Below are positions 13,101-22,720 of a stretch of 64,000 nucleotides of DNA, one piece after another (the stretch's first letter is position 1; each line of letters begins with the position of its first letter). This DNA is from Hypomyces perniciosus. Its lineage: Eukaryota > Ascomycota > Sordariomycetes > Hypocreales > Hypocreaceae. The stretch spans positions 124,001 through 188,000 of the forward strand of contig SPDT01000002.1 in NCBI GenBank assembly GCA_008477525.1, given 5' to 3'. A program made the translations under genes and the position numbers. Under the pieces are notes generated by a model. It had not been told where the DNA came from. It saw only the letters and a list, made by a program, of their open reading frames with translations, and made no database searches.

Positions 13101-13208
13101 ATGAATAATAAGACCCGAGCATTCGACTCTGTCCACTATTCATTTCCATCCAGAGTAAGTAGATGATAGCCTCGTCATTCTGGTAGATGACATGAAGCGA
13201 GCCAAACT
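10173..13208. other. 3-kb gene-free stretch
   Basis: It contains the presumed promoter of the STAND gene on its left side and the 3' flank of the minus-strand hydrophobin gene on its right. TACTCCGTA/TACGGAGTA-like motifs occur at about 10,371, 10,532-10,550 (overlapping copies in both orientations), 10,636 and 10,693. Short open frames are present but none has a signal peptide, domain or credible intron structure. I see no tRNA. Confidence 0.5.
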
Positions 13209-13810
13209 TCACTTATGATCCAAGTAAATATTGATGGTGATCGGCATATTGAAATCGAGATCACCAATGCAGATTTGGAACTATAAATTGTCAGGGCGTC
13301 GATCGGGGTTATGAAAACGTGGTGATTCAGAAGAAAAGACTGATTCAACATACCCCGTTGTTATTGTTGCAGCAAATCACAGTCTGCGTGCAAGCTGTTG
13401 TGTTACTACAGACGTGGCCTGAAGAAACTTGTAAGTGTCCACGTTTGGTATTAGAGGTATGCGGTGTATAATTGAGTCCACGTACCTCCATTTCCATCAC
13501 TGGAACAGCAATAGGGACTTCCAGCAGAGCAGAGGTTGGTCTGCTGGACTGTGGAGTTATCAGAGCCTATGATTCCAATATTGCGTTTTGTCAACCACAT
13601 GAGCATCTGCTAAATTAGTGAGTTGTGACTACCTTTACCCCCTTCCCCCCCCTTGGCTCGCGCCGCAAAAGCAGGAAATGGCATGTCCTGGATACCTGGA
13701 ACCCTCCGTTGAAGGGCTCTGGGTTCAACCCCAGATGCTGAATCGCCAGACGGAGACGAGACGACGCCCTGAAGGAGGGCAAAGCTTAAAAAGGCAGCAA
13801 AAGGATGCAT
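13209..13810 (-). CDS. Hydrophobin-like secreted eight-cysteine protein (compact spacing)
   Basis: Small surface-active secreted protein of the hydrophobin type, expected at spore or hyphal surfaces. Four exons, 13810-13639, 13566-13486, 13418-13354 and 13280-13209, give 129 aa with all phases consistent. Introns are 72, 67 and 73 nt, all GT-AG (GTAAAG, GTACGT, GTATGT). The signal peptide is roughly residues 1-20 (MHPFAAFLSFALLQGVVSS), followed by a Pro/Arg-rich leader with RR and a Gly-rich stretch. The eight cysteines are spaced C-x6-CC-x9-C-x5-C-x5-CC-x8-C (CSAGSPYCC; CSNTTACTQTVICC; FQIC). The doublet order is that of hydrophobins, but the loops are shorter than in classical class I or class II members, so class assignment is open. 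It is divergently paired with the hydrophobin at 14,631. A non-hydrophobin cysteine-rich effector-like protein is the main alternative. Confidence 0.82.
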
Positions 13811-14630
13811 TGTGGCGATAGGGTGAGGGGAATGGTGAAACTCAACACCTTTAGAGAGTGGAAAGCTCGTAATGAAATTGGGAGATAAGGAGGAGGGCGA
13901 TGCAAATCTCCAGAGTTGTGAGGAATTTGAAGGTAGATGAGGTGGGTGAGAGCGGATATTTCAAGAAACTGTTATGATCAGGTTGGTCAACCTTGCTCTT
14001 CCTGGAAATTGACCAGTCCAGCCGTTATGGGATTGTTGTGCAGGTGAGACATCAGCTGAGAGACATCACGTAACGTGAAAGATATATTCAAAACAACATT
14101 TAGCATGTTAATTGCAAGATTAATATATTCTATCCGGAATTTCCTACGTGTCTTGCATATTACGATGTTAAGGAAACTCATACGAAGTAGATACGAGCAC
14201 ATGAGTGCAGAATTAGGTGTGGGACTCGCCCTACTTTTCCTCTTCTTTACATTTACCCCTGAAGAATACGAAGTACTTTTTCATACAGGGAGGTAATTCT
14301 CGTGGTTCGTATATCGAGTTCAGGGTTCATTTAAATCGGCATTTCATTATGTAAGATTCTGGATGAAGCGACAGCTATGTTATCGCATGGTTGCCAATTT
14401 CATTGGTAATCGGTGTATTACCTGTCCAAGGCTGTAGAATATTATTCATTTCTATTTTACCGTTTGAATTCAGTCAAGTTAATCAGACTTCTAAAAAGTA
14501 TAAGAAGGCCACCACCCCTCTACTCGTCTCAACTTCTCTTCTCCATCACAACAACCGCAAACAGCTGAAATAACCTATACCACCTCATAAAAAGCTTTTA
14601 CATCTTTCAAATCACTACCAATCCAAGAAA
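13811..14630. promoter_or_regulatory. Shared divergent promoter region of two hydrophobin genes
   Basis: The 820-bp spacer lies between the starts of two oppositely transcribed hydrophobin genes, so it must hold both promoters. The right half, from about 14,080, is AT-richer. A pyrimidine/CA-rich leader (ACATCTTTCAAATCACTACC) lies just before the plus-strand ATG, typical of fungal core promoters. No specific activator site can be named with confidence. Confidence 0.6.
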
Positions 14631-15030
14631 ATGCAGTTCGCCACCGTTATCGCTCTTCTTGTCGCTGGAGCCATTGCCTCCCCGTCGAAGCCCGCGAAGC
14701 CTGAGAAGCCCAAGGTCGACATTGATATTAATAAGATACAGGTCACCACGGCGAACTGCTCTGGTGGCACTCCTTACTGCTGCAATTTCTCGCAGGAACG
14801 TTTTAACTTGAGCAAGAATACTTTCTTGTGCTCGAAGCTCGAAAATGGATGCAACAACATCGTCGTTTGCTGTAACAACGTGGTCGGAGAGGTATGTAAC
14901 CCATAAGCCGCTTGATCTTTTCCATCATATTTTCGGGCAGTGCAAAAACTGATCCGAATTACAGAACGGCGCAGCCGAGCAAACCTGTGGTGCCCTCGGC
15001 AACGCCCAAGTCATCTTCAAGAACGACTAA
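14631..15030 (+). CDS. Hydrophobin-like secreted eight-cysteine protein
   Basis: Second member of the divergent pair. Two exons, 14631-14891 and 14965-15030, give 108 aa; the 73-nt intron is GTATGT...TTACAG. The signal peptide is MQFATVIALLVAGAIAS, followed by a Lys/Pro-rich stretch (SKPAKPEKPKVDIDI). The eight cysteines have spacing C-x6-CC-x15-C-x6-C-x5-CC-x13-C (NCSGGTPYCC; FLCSKLENGCNNIVVCC; EQTCGALG), the hydrophobin order with short loops. The first CxxxxxxCC block (SGGTPY versus SAGSPY) and the C-x5-CC block are closely alike in the two neighbours, so they may be diverged duplicates. The spliced frame is required to reach the eighth cysteine; unspliced translation stops after the seventh. 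Confidence 0.88.
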
Positions 15031-16032
15031 ACCATTTGAGTGGAGCCCATGGTCGGTATTCGCTGTCATACTAGTCGGTGCCCAAGTCATCTAGGGGCTG
15101 GCTCATTGATGGATGACGACGCTGGAAACGGAGGATTTGAGACTGTTGGGGCGAAGAATGGACACCAGATGAAGTAAAGGAGGAATAAAACGGAGTTGCT
15201 TGTTTGCTCTAGGACGTACCCTTCAGTACACCTGAACTTACGGTCATTTCCATATCTATAATAAAAGCCCTTGCCTTAGGACTAGATAGATCTAAGAAAC
15301 TAAGTCATCCAACCATATCAACGGTTCTCCAATTTGCTTTACATCCAAGTCAGCTGAGGATATTTAGTGATGATTTGTGTCTATTAGAGGTTGCAAACCC
15401 TATGTTTCATGATCTACTGAATATTAGGGTCAAAATTTGATGAAAGGTAGTGTCGTTTCCATGGTTGTAACTCCTATGGCGACCTGATGACCATATATTC
15501 GGAGAGAATGGTTGAATATCGAAGACCCTTTGAAACGAAATTGTCCATTTTCCTTGAGATGTTCCAACGGTCACCATTTTTTAAAATGCTGTTTTTCGGA
15601 ATATTATATTCATCAACCTGCAGACACCAACGCCATCACTATGAATTGGATGGTCAAATAGGGACTGTGTGAGACAAGGGCTTATACGCTGGGAGAAAAT
15701 CGACGAGAAAGCAAATACCTCTGTGCAGGCGCTGTTTAACGAGAAAAACCATTCACATCTTAATATAAATAAATTAAGGACACTGGTCATTCCATATAAT
15801 GCACACTCACCCAAAATGCGCATCGCACATGTAAAGTAAAGTAAAATGCGTGTGCCTCACCCTTTTGGGGGCCAACTTTCGTCGCGTGAAGCGCACCTAT
15901 AATAATAATATATACTCCGTATGTCAGACTAAAATCTAGCAAAATGTGAGCCCACACTGTGCGTGTATGTGTGTGGATACCTAGTTGGCCTTATGTTACC
16001 TATGCTACATAATAAATAGTATGGGGATTAAC
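15031..16032. other. Intergenic, nothing recognised
   Basis: 3' flanks of the plus-strand hydrophobin gene and of the minus-strand tRNA gene. There is a single TACTCCGTA motif at about 15,914. Short frames lack domains. A possible poly(A)-signal-like AATAAAA stretch lies near 15,259 (CTATAATAAAAGCCC). Confidence 0.5.
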
Positions 16033-16040
16033 AAAAAAAA
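16033..16040 (-). terminator. RNA polymerase III terminator (T8) of the tRNA-Met gene
   Basis: Eight consecutive T residues on the minus strand start 12 nt after the last base of the tRNA. This is the expected signal and distance for a eukaryotic tRNA gene and supports pol III transcription of the whole interrupted gene. Confidence 0.75.
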
Positions 16041-16052
16041 GAGAGTAAAGAG

Positions 16053-16234
16053 TAGCAATTGCACGTTTCGATCGTGCGACTATGAAATTTGTTAGATTGT
16101 GCCGTTTCGAACGGATGACCTGAGAGGTGCTTACCCTCCGGGTTATGAGCCCGGCTGGAGCAAGTTAGCATTGGGATTCGAACTGGTGAGCAATGGAGGG
16201 ATAACATACCGCGCTTCCACTGCGCCAAATTGCT
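16053..16234 (-). tRNA. Initiator tRNA-Met (CAT) interrupted by two 55-nt spliceosomal-type introns
   Basis: Three blocks, 16234-16210 (25 nt), 16154-16135 (20 nt) and 16079-16053 (27 nt), join into a 72-nt cloverleaf. The acceptor arm is AGCAATT pairing perfectly with AATTGCT plus discriminator A. The D arm is GCGC-AGTGGAA-GCGC, the anticodon arm CCGGG-CTCATAA-CCCGG, the variable loop AGGTC, and the T arm GCACG-ATCGAAA-CGTGC. The A1:U72 pair and the AUCGAAA loop are marks of eukaryotic initiator tRNA. Intron 1 (16155-16209) begins GTATGT, has GCTAAC and ends CAG. Intron 2 (16080-16134) begins GTAAGC, has TCTAAC and ends TAG. They lie at the D-stem/anticodon-stem junction and in the variable loop, not at the usual site next to the anticodon. 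The A box TGGCGCAGTGG is intact and a T8 terminator follows. That the introns are removed by the spliceosome is inference. A decayed gene is unlikely, because all stems are perfect. Confidence 0.88.
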
Positions 16235-16650
16235 TTCAATTGGTTGACATGCAGAGATTCAAAAGAGGTACAGGTAAGGTACTTCGAAGATTTGCGTGGT
16301 GATGGAAAAGAGCAGCAGCTAGATTTTTGTCGCTACAATACCTAAGGTAGGTAGCCATCAAGTGAGTTAGATTCATCGCTGCTTATCGGGGGCTTGACGC
16401 CACATGACCACCTTGATGTCCCTCTATGGGTGTCCATCAAGGTGCTTGATGATGACGTCCACATATCTAAGTGTACAGTTCGTCCATCAAGGTGCCATTG
16501 TAAGCCTAAGTGAGTGGACGACAATGCGTGTAAAGGCCATGGCAAGGGACCGTGGCTGGGGCCTCAAATACCGAGGCAACCGGCGTTTTCTCAACCTGCA
16601 GTTATCCCGACTGATATGAAGAGCACGAAGATTCAGACACAGTAATCAGT
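16235..16650. other. Spacer between the tRNA gene and the oxidoreductase gene
   Basis: It holds the upstream flank of the tRNA gene and the promoter of the plus-strand FAD oxidoreductase gene. It also contains the CATCAAGGTG repeat cluster listed separately. No coding evidence. Confidence 0.5.
16409..16494. repeat. CATCAAGGTG inverted and direct repeat cluster
   Basis: CACCTTGATG at 16,409-16,418 is the exact reverse complement of CATCAAGGTG at 16,435-16,444, forming a 10-bp hairpin with a 16-nt loop. The same 10-mer recurs at 16,485-16,494, and a partial copy (CATCAAGTG) lies near 16,354. It lies 160-240 bp upstream of the oxidoreductase start, so paired binding sites for a regulator are possible but unproven. 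Confidence 0.6.
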
Positions 16651-18334
16651 ATGATTGGCGAAGAGGAAACCGTGTATGATGTGATTATCGTCGGCGCCGG
16701 GCCCTGCGGACTCGCCACAGCCGCCAGACTGAGAGAACATACACCCGCCGCATTATTCACGGACGAAGAACATCGCAGATACCACTGGATCGGCAAGTAT
16801 GGAAACAAAGTCACTCTCAAGAATGTCCGAAGCGGAAAGATTTCCCCCGGTCATCAGGCAGTTCCTCGCTCCGAGCACAAGATGCTCGTTCTAGACGCGA
16901 CAGATGATAAGTGGTTGGGTCGGTGGAAACGATTGTTCAAGGCGTACGACATTTCTCACTTGCGAAGCCCCATGCTGTGGCATATCGATCCCTTGGACAG
17001 GGATGCCCTACTTGGACATGCATATGCACAGGGGCGAGAGGCTGAGCTGGTCGAGATTCGGAATTGTGTGGGGAAAGAGATCAGCAAGCATGCGGCCAAG
17101 AAGAAGATATCGGGACACCGAGCCTGTGGTGCCAAGTAAGTTAAGAGCATCTGTGCCAACACAACGAGTTGAAACTGAACATACAAGGCAAGAGGCACGA
17201 ATCGCCATAAATCTCAGGGAGCGAAACGACTACTACACACCCTCCCAGTCACTTTTTTGCAATCACTGCGAGCAAGTCGCCGACCGCTACAAGCTTGGCC
17301 AACAGCTCTTCCGCAAGGAATCAGTGCAGGATATTGACTACGGGGAAGTCAGAGGTGTCTCCGTCGATTTCGAAAAGCTCTTTACTGTTACAACCGACCA
17401 GAGGAGTCGGTACTTTGCTAGAACCGTCGTCCTTGCAGTTGGCCCCGCCAACATCCCTAAAATCCCAGCTTTTCCTTCAATCCCCCCAAGAAATCCTCTT
17501 CATCAGGCATGCCACAGCATGCAAATCCGTGACTTCCCTGATCCCATTGTTCAGAAAAGAATGGCTGCTGGCCGACAGACCAACATCCTCGTCGTTGGCG
17601 GCGGCCTCACCTCCGCGCAACTATCCGACTTGGCTATCCGTCGGGGCGCTACGAAAGTCTGGCACATCATGCGAGGTCCATGCCGAGTCAAGCACTTCGA
17701 TGTGGGCCTAGAGTGGATGGGGAAGTACAAGAATGCCGAGCACGCAAAATTCTGGTCCGCTGACTCGGATGGTGAGCGCCTCGAGATCATCAAGCTGGCG
17801 CGTGGAGGCGGCAGCATCACCCCACTGTTCAACAAGAGGTTGAAGAAGCACATCGCCGCAAAGAAACTAGAGCTTCGGACGGAGACGACCCTGGTGGATG
17901 CGAAATTGGAGAATGTTCATGGAGTAAGCATGTGGAAGGTTGAGTCCGACCCGCCAATCCCGGAACTGCCTGCGTTCGATTACATCTACTTCGCGACAGG
18001 AATCCAGACGGACTTTTCGTCGCTGCCTTATCTTCAGACTATGCTGGGAAAGTATCCTATTCATGGTCATGGCGGATTTCCTTGCATCAATGACGATCTG
18101 ATGTGGAAGGATAATGTGCCTTTATTCCTAGTTGGCAGGCTAGCAGCATTGAGGATTGGACCAGCAGCAGCGAACATTGGAGGCGCAAAAATCGGGGCGG
18201 AGCGAGTGGCATGGGCGATTGAAGACCTCATCAAGCCGCAAGGGACGAATATCAGGGCAGATGGAGAGGATGCAGGTCTTGCTGTTTATTTGTCAGGCCA
18301 TAATAACATGTATGATGTCCTGAGTGACGAATGA
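16651..18334 (+). CDS. FAD/NAD(P)-binding oxidoreductase (flavin monooxygenase-like)
   Basis: Soluble flavoenzyme predicted to use FAD and NAD(P)H; the substrate is unknown. Two exons, 16651-17135 and 17188-18334, encode 543 aa; the 52-nt intron is GTAAGT...ACAAG with phases agreeing. The N-terminal FAD Rossmann motif is DVIIVGAGPCGLATAARL (about 10-27). A second dinucleotide-binding motif, ILVVGGGLTSAQLSDLA, lies mid-protein. FATGIQTDF near the C-terminus fits the ATG motif of ornithine/lysine N-hydroxylase and FMO-like enzymes. The protein is of similar length to such monooxygenases but is not clearly a siderophore SidA orthologue. No signal peptide is visible. It lies 1.9 kb upstream of the terpene cyclase on the same strand, so a tailoring role in terpenoid oxidation is possible. 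A primary-metabolism reductase remains an alternative. Confidence 0.85.
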
Positions 18335-20210
18335 TGTGGTCAAGATTGGCTCAGGAAATCATTATCTTATGACAATGTTCATGATTGGTATTTCTTCTGC
18401 ACACACATAAATGCAACATTGGCTTGGAGATTTTAGTGTTGCCAGCCTGATATTGAGCTAAAAAAAAAAATAAGTCGAAGAATCTTCCGCATAGACATAA
18501 CAGAACGGAAGAAGCCCCCAAATGCCCTCACGAGGACTTACGAAGGGCGCCCTTGTCTGAGTAACCGAAATACCAGAAGAGAGAGTTCTTGATAAGTTAA
18601 AATAGGCTATCCCGTAGCTTGGATTTTTTAACTTTTCTTTCTCTTCTTCCGTCCAGGAGCAGTTAAGGTTCTGTAAGTATTGATTGTGAATTAAATCTTA
18701 TTATCCTTATAGCTCTTATATTGACCTTTTCCCCCTAAGATTCGCGTGTATATTGATCCTGGACGAACCACTTGGATATTTAGAAACACATTGTTCTAGT
18801 TCTTTGTTTTTTGTGACAATTGAATTGACTACTTTGACATAGTACTAGGTCCCAGCATCATCATCCAGGGAACACGGAGACTCACTCTTGCTCTAACTGT
18901 ACTTCGTATTGAGATCACATATGTCTTACCCCCCCCCCCCCACCTATTCCATCCCTGTTTGTTACGCTGTCAGGTAATATACTCCACATAATAATGGACA
19001 TACGAGTAGGACGGCAGAACTCAAGTCTTAGATCCACATCGCAATTTTTTATGTCTCAACCAGCCACCACTCCAGCCCTTTCCAGGAGCACAGATTCCAG
19101 ATCTATCGTTACTATATGTAGATCGGTGATTAGTATGGGGTTTACGTAAGTCATGTTTTCTCTGGCGACTTATCATGGCAGGCATTGGTACAGGGAAATG
19201 CTACCCTCATCCCATGCACGTGGGCCCATCTTACAAAGCTTTATGCAGAGCACAGTCGCTCGAAGAAATGCCAGAGTACTACGGAGTCATAGTAGTAGTA
19301 CCACTGCTAGTACTATGTACTACAGTATGCCCCACGGTAGCTGACATGCGAAATTTGCCCCCTATTACGCGAACCAATGGGTGATAAGAAAATGACAAAC
19401 AAGCGCAGACCGATGTGCCGCAGCTTCTCACCCAGGAATACATAATACAGCTCCTGTACTTCGTACACTCAAGAAATCCGGTCAAGTAATTCGGTGAACA
19501 CATTATAGATTAAGACCCACTTACCACGGTTGACGCCATGCAATAGAGAGGGATTGACCATTTCTCATTGGAGGATTTGACTCTCACATGTCTTTTAATA
19601 GAAGAGGTTAGCACTCATTGTGGAGAAAATTGAATCGGTAAGCCACAATGTCTTGACCGGATTTCTTGACAGATAACTGTGCTACGTCGCTTGCGCATTG
19701 AAATATCAAGCTGTCGGCTCACTCGTTTTTTATGCAAGTCCCGACAAACCGGTTCAAGAAGTGGCGTCAGAGCTGAAACCTGTTGACGCTAGCTGAGACA
19801 TGCCGTGCGCAACATCCAACGCCCGTCATTATGTTGACAACAGCAGACTGTTACTTGACTTAAGGATACGATACAGTAATATCCCTATCCATCATCAACA
19901 GGCTCTGGTAGATACTCATGCGAGCGATGTGTTTCTGTTGGGCCAAGAGCAACCATCGGGATTCAGGTGCGTGCGCCCGGTATCACAACATAGGGGTGGA
20001 ATGACCTGAATCTCAATGAGACATAATAATGTTTGCCTAGTATACGGTGTTACATTTGTCATCGTTATTATCGATGCCTGTGTGCTTTTTGGTGGCACAT
20101 GTTGTAGTATAAATGTCGGGCTGCGCTCATGCTTTCTTGAACTGGCTCTCAAACTGTCAACAACTCATCGTCCAAATTCACAACCGACAGTCGTTACCCA
20201 CAGAACAGCC
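18335..20210. other. 1.9-kb intergenic region, nothing recognised
   Basis: It holds the 3' flank of the oxidoreductase gene and the promoter of the terpene cyclase gene. Homopolymers are present: about ten A near 18,461 and thirteen C at 18,929-18,941. A TACGGAGT motif lies near 19,279. No domain-bearing frame. The terpene cyclase frame is open upstream to 20,016, but that extension has no domain and is treated as 5' UTR. Confidence 0.5.
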
Positions 20211-21851
20211 ATGAAAGTTCCATCCTACAAATCGTTAGTCTTGGATGTCGGGGGCGTGTTTCTTCTCTATGATGTGGAACACGTTACGGCTATCCCACCA
20301 AGACGACTAAAGGACGCCTTGGACTCGCCTTGGTGGCACGAGTACGAGCGAGGTAACATCTCACAGCATGACTGTGATGTTCATATTGCGAAGGACTTCA
20401 ACTTTGATTTGAAACTCTGGAGAGATGCTTTGAACCAGATGAGAGGGTCACTAACACCAAACACCGCTTTTATCAATGCTGTGAAGCAACTGAAGCTGAC
20501 CTATCCTCATCTGGGCGTCTATGGCATGACGAATATGCCGAAAGAGGACTTTGAAATTTTGGCACCAGTGATGAACGGCTGGGGCATCTTTGACACTATT
20601 CAACCATCCTCAATTCTAGGTCATCGGAAACCTGATCTTACTTGCTACGAGAAGTTCGGAGAAGAGTTCAAGGCAGAACCATCGACCTGCATCTTCATTG
20701 ATGACTGCCTAGAAAATGTCATTGCAGCTCACTCATTGGGGTTCCATGGTCTTCTATTCGAGAATTCAACCTCCACCCTCACTAGCTTGCTCAATCTTCT
20801 AGGAGATCCTGTGGCTAGAGGAATCGACTTCTTGAATCGACATGCAAAAAGCCTTTTTAGTGAGACAGATGCGGGAGTGCCACAACCGGATAACTACTCG
20901 CAGCTTCTGATTCTTCAGTGTACAGATAATTGGTAAGAAAACCCGTTTGGATGTCCCTGCAAACTTAAGGGGTAATGGCTTACGCTTTGTTAGTGGCTTG
21001 GTTACTCTAGAGAAGAAAGGACCCCTGTGGAATTATTTCATCGGGGAGCCCAAATTTGCCGAAACGACCTATCCTGTCGACTCCGATACAACATCCCTGG
21101 CTATGGTCGTCTTGGATGGAGTTCCAGTTGAGGAAAAGGAGTTCGCAATGGAGAAAATATTGTCAAATATTAACCCAGATGGACTGCCATTGGTGGGTAC
21201 CGCCCCATTCTCTGTTATTTGTTCCCGTGACTAACAAAAGTTGGTGCAAACTAGTGCTGGTTTGATCCAGACCGCCCCCGCTTTTGTCACTGCATTGGTG
21301 CCAACGTATTCCGGTTCTTCTATCTCAACAGCCAGGGTCACCGTCTCTCAGCAACGTACGCATACCTCAACCGGTTGTTGAAAACAAAGGCTTATTTGCT
21401 CGGAACCCGTTACTACGAGAGCCCGGACTGGCTGCTTTATATCCTCGCAGATCTTTGTGGAGAGCGACACAATGATTCCGCTCTGCAGGATATGCGTGAG
21501 CTTCTCTACAAAGAGGTGCAGGAGAGGATGGGTTGTGATTCGGACATCCTGAGCGCCGCGCTAAGGCTCGTAGCAGCCCAAAGGCTCGGGCTCCCGAACC
21601 AAAGGGACTTGGACACGGTCTTGAGGTCTCAACAAGCTGACGGTGGCTGGGAGCGGGTGTGGCTTTGGCGCTACGGGAAGCAGAAGGTGAAGATTGGCAG
21701 TCGAGGAGTGGTGACGGCCATGGCAGTACGGGGTATCCAGATGGCTCGTGATCAGCCGCCCAATGAGCAGCCTAATGAGCAGCCCAATGGGGTCAACAAG
21801 TCCAGCTCCAGCTTCAGCTCCCACTCCAACTCCAGATGCATCACCATCTGA
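20211..21851 (+). CDS. HAD-type class II terpene cyclase (AstC/drimanyl pyrophosphate synthase-like)
   Basis: Fusion of an N-terminal haloacid-dehalogenase-like domain (about residues 1-210) and a C-terminal class II terpene cyclase beta-type domain. In fungi, AstC-like members cyclise farnesyl pyrophosphate to drimane-type sesquiterpenes. Three exons, 20211-20932, 20994-21192 and 21255-21851, encode 505 aa; introns of 61 nt (GTAAGA...GTTAG, branch CTTAC) and 62 nt (GTGGGT...CTAG, branch CTAAC) keep frame. The protonation motif is D270-S-D272-T-T (VDSDTTSLA). YLLGTRYYESPDWLLY and the QADGGWERVW aromatic motif follow. HAD motif I reads LVLDVGGV, with Gly where a phosphatase usually has its second Asp, so dephosphorylation by this domain is doubtful. 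The C-terminal tail is a low-complexity NEQPNEQPNG/Ser-rich stretch. The start is placed at the Met immediately before the HAD strand. The exact product cannot be read from sequence. Confidence 0.88.
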
Positions 21852-22720
21852 CCCGGCTTCAATAGCCAGATCCGGCCAAGAAGCCATCTGCTTATGGCAT
21901 ATGGCATACAGCAGCGGCCAACGTCAGCTGGATCAACTATCACCATCCAGATCCGTCATAGATCCGGAGCCAAAGGTCGAGCCAACCTCCGATTGTGGCC
22001 ACCAGTTCTCTTCAAGCTCTCTTTTATCCCTTTATCTACACGTCTTTAGGCAGTCGGCAGTAAGAGTTTTCTAGGTATATAATCCATACTCATACTCGCA
22101 TGTTTTCAACTTCAACGTGAACGTGTGTGTTCCTCCTTCTACATAATAGCTGGAAGCATTGTCAAGGACAGAATGACGCATTACTACTTCGTACATGAAC
22201 TCATCATTAAGGTTCGGTCAAAACGGCCCGTAAAATGCGGGGTAGCCTATTGCCTCTTCTAACCGCCAAGAGTAATCTTGCAGATCATGGTAACCGGGTT
22301 GGACTAGGCTTGCCGGGAAAGCGTCGCTGAAATATTGGCCAATGAGTCGCCTTCCAATTCCCGTGCATCCGCCGTCTCGGCACGGACCAGACAGGAAAAG
22401 CAAACTCTCCAATGACATTCTCAATCCGACCGGCGTGACTTGGTGACTGGCAGCCTAATGAACTCCTGCATTGACTAGCAAAGCCTCATACTTGTTCAGG
22501 CAGGTAGATCATTTGCTTAGTTCTACTAAGACAATACGACCTGTCTCATCACTGGGACCGTTTGGGTGATCCTTTGAATCGCATCAGTTGTGCACGGCCG
22601 TACCCCGGTCAATGGTGGGCTATATAATGGAAACTATGGTCGGCTCTCTATGCTACTAGAATTAAATCGCAATCCATCAGACAAGTCAGAAAGTGCATTG
22701 GTGAAAACCCTTACCGCAAA
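21852..22720. other. Intergenic, nothing recognised
   Basis: Terminator side of the terpene cyclase gene and promoter of the phospholipase gene. A TATA-like element (CTATATAATGG) lies at about 22,620, roughly 100 bp before the phospholipase ATG. No coding evidence. Confidence 0.5.

Noticed and set aside
14912..15094. Open frame overlapping the hydrophobin intron and second exon
   Set aside because: It begins inside the intron and is a different frame from the spliced exon that supplies the eighth cysteine.
16100..16190. Reading the TTCGAAT and TTCGAAA motifs as T arms of two separate tRNAs
   Set aside because: Neither has matching acceptor or D arms; both lie inside the 55-nt introns, and the true T arm pairs perfectly in the last exon.
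18929..18941. Run of thirteen C as a functional element
   Set aside because: A simple homopolymer in a spacer with no associated structure.
20016..20210. Upstream in-frame extension of the terpene cyclase
   Set aside because: The HAD domain starts right after the Met at 20,211; the extension has no domain and looks like leader.
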